DNA from: Nymphaea colorata
Taxonomy: Eukaryota > Streptophyta > Magnoliopsida > Nymphaeales > Nymphaeaceae
DNA: 64,000 bases
Direction of reading: 5' to 3'
NCBI RefSeq assembly: GCF_008831285.2
Contig: NC_045142.1
Span: forward strand, 12,164,716-12,228,715
Shown: positions 63,366 to 64,000 of the stretch, piece after piece
Numbering within the stretch: position 1 is the stretch's first letter
Layout: every line of letters starts with the position of its first letter
Notes under the pieces: model-generated
Database searches by the model: none
What the model was told of the DNA's origin: nothing
Seen by the model: the letters and a program-made list of their open reading frames with translations, nothing else
Program-made: the position numbers and the translations under genes

Positions 63366-63500
63366 GCCCACGCCAGCCCAATAAAGCTCCGTGTAAAAAA
63401 TTTGCTTCACGCCAGTGTTGCAGCCAGTGTTGTGGCTGTTGCCCACGCCAGAATTGGATCGGGCCCCATAATGAACACCGATCCAGCTCCAGACAAAACC

Positions 63501-63640
63501 TTTGCCCCGCCCAAAACCTAAAAGTTCACGTTTCCCCGCCCAATGTTGCCCCCAAACATCCACCAAAAACTTTTCCCCGCCCGAAACTTAGAAGTTAATG
63601 TGTTCCCGCCCATTGTTGCACCCAAACATTCACCAGAAAG
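63501..63640. repeat. 70-bp tandem duplication with CCCCGCCC motifs
   Basis: The unit starting 'tttgccccgcccaaaaccta' (63501-63570) is followed by a diverged copy starting 'ttttccccgcccgaaactta' (63571-63640). Each contains two CCGCCC boxes. Confidence 0.88.
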
Positions 63641-63679
63641 GGAAAGGGGCAAACTGCGAAGCCGCAAGGCGCGCAGGGG

Positions 63680-63975
63680 CAATCTGTGCATCTTGGCATG
63701 GCGCTTTGCCCGTTGGGATTTCACAAGGTCAGTGTTTCTTTCTCTCTCTCTTGGACTCCATCCCCCTTTCCTTGTTTTGATTTTGGACTTTTGATGAGCT
63801 TGCATTTGATTTGGGGTTTTTTCACATTTCATATCACATTTGTGCGTCTTTTACTCTTGCTGTATAGTATTAAGTCATATAGGTTCTTCGCCCAATCTGT
63901 GCATCTTGGCATGGTGCTTTTCCCGTTGGGATTTCTTTCACTAGGTCAGCGTTTCTACTCTCTCTCTCTGACGCT
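63680..63975. repeat. Direct repeat, about 80 bp, offset 213 bp
   Basis: 'caatctgtgcatcttggcat' begins at 63680 and again at 63893. Each continues with 'cccgttgggatttc', 'ggtcag(t/c)gtttct' and a CT-rich tract. A duplicated gene leader or promoter segment, or a transposon part running out of the window, would both fit. Confidence 0.85.
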
Positions 63976-64000
63976 CTCCGCCTCTCCCCGTTTTCTTGTT

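Overview
The window looks like nuclear DNA of a flowering plant. It is AT-rich, with long gene-poor stretches, many (TA)n and (GA)n microsatellites, decayed LINE and Ty1/copia elements, small hAT, CACTA and TA-associated MITEs, and a few intron-containing genes whose proteins belong to plant families. I cannot name the species.

Three genes appear intact. (1) An LBD (LOB-domain) transcription factor on the + strand, two exons, 31503-32308, 151 aa. (2) A MIP18/AE7-type cytosolic iron-sulfur assembly protein on the - strand, five coding exons, 41819-39729, 157 aa; its first coding intron has the hallmarks of a minor-spliceosome (U12) intron with an unusual AT...AA end. (3) A GILT-type thiol reductase on the - strand, five exons, 59773-52154, 233 aa, with introns up to 3.5 kb and one GC-AG intron. 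I assembled all three by hand; splice junctions keep the frame and the lengths suit the families.

Layout: 1-800 holds a ~230-bp tandem repeat. 2.2-4.7 kb carries two halves of a LINE in opposite orientation. 4.7-16.4 kb is mostly unassigned, with microsatellites. 16.4-17.6 kb has a broken phytoene desaturase fragment beside a hAT MITE with intact 8-bp target duplications. 23.8-28.5 kb is a decayed copia element. 30.3-34.4 kb contains the LBD gene between two direct copies of a TA-embedded MITE. 35.2-35.6 kb has a CACTA-like miniature element. 39.7-42.5 kb is the AE7-like gene. 43.3-47.2 kb has another hAT MITE, a second copia relic and a faint kinase-like fragment. 49.4-49.8 kb is a UDP-glycosyltransferase pseudogene. 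50.2-50.7 kb is a purine-rich low-complexity block. 52.2-59.8 kb is the GILT gene. 60-64 kb is repeat-rich and ends in short tandem duplications.

The three genes have no obvious functional link and sit kilobases apart, as expected for plant genes scattered among transposon debris. I found no operon, CRISPR array, or convincing new multi-gene system. The most distinctive observations are the U12-type AT-AA intron, the GC-AG intron, and the MITE families with readable insertion footprints.
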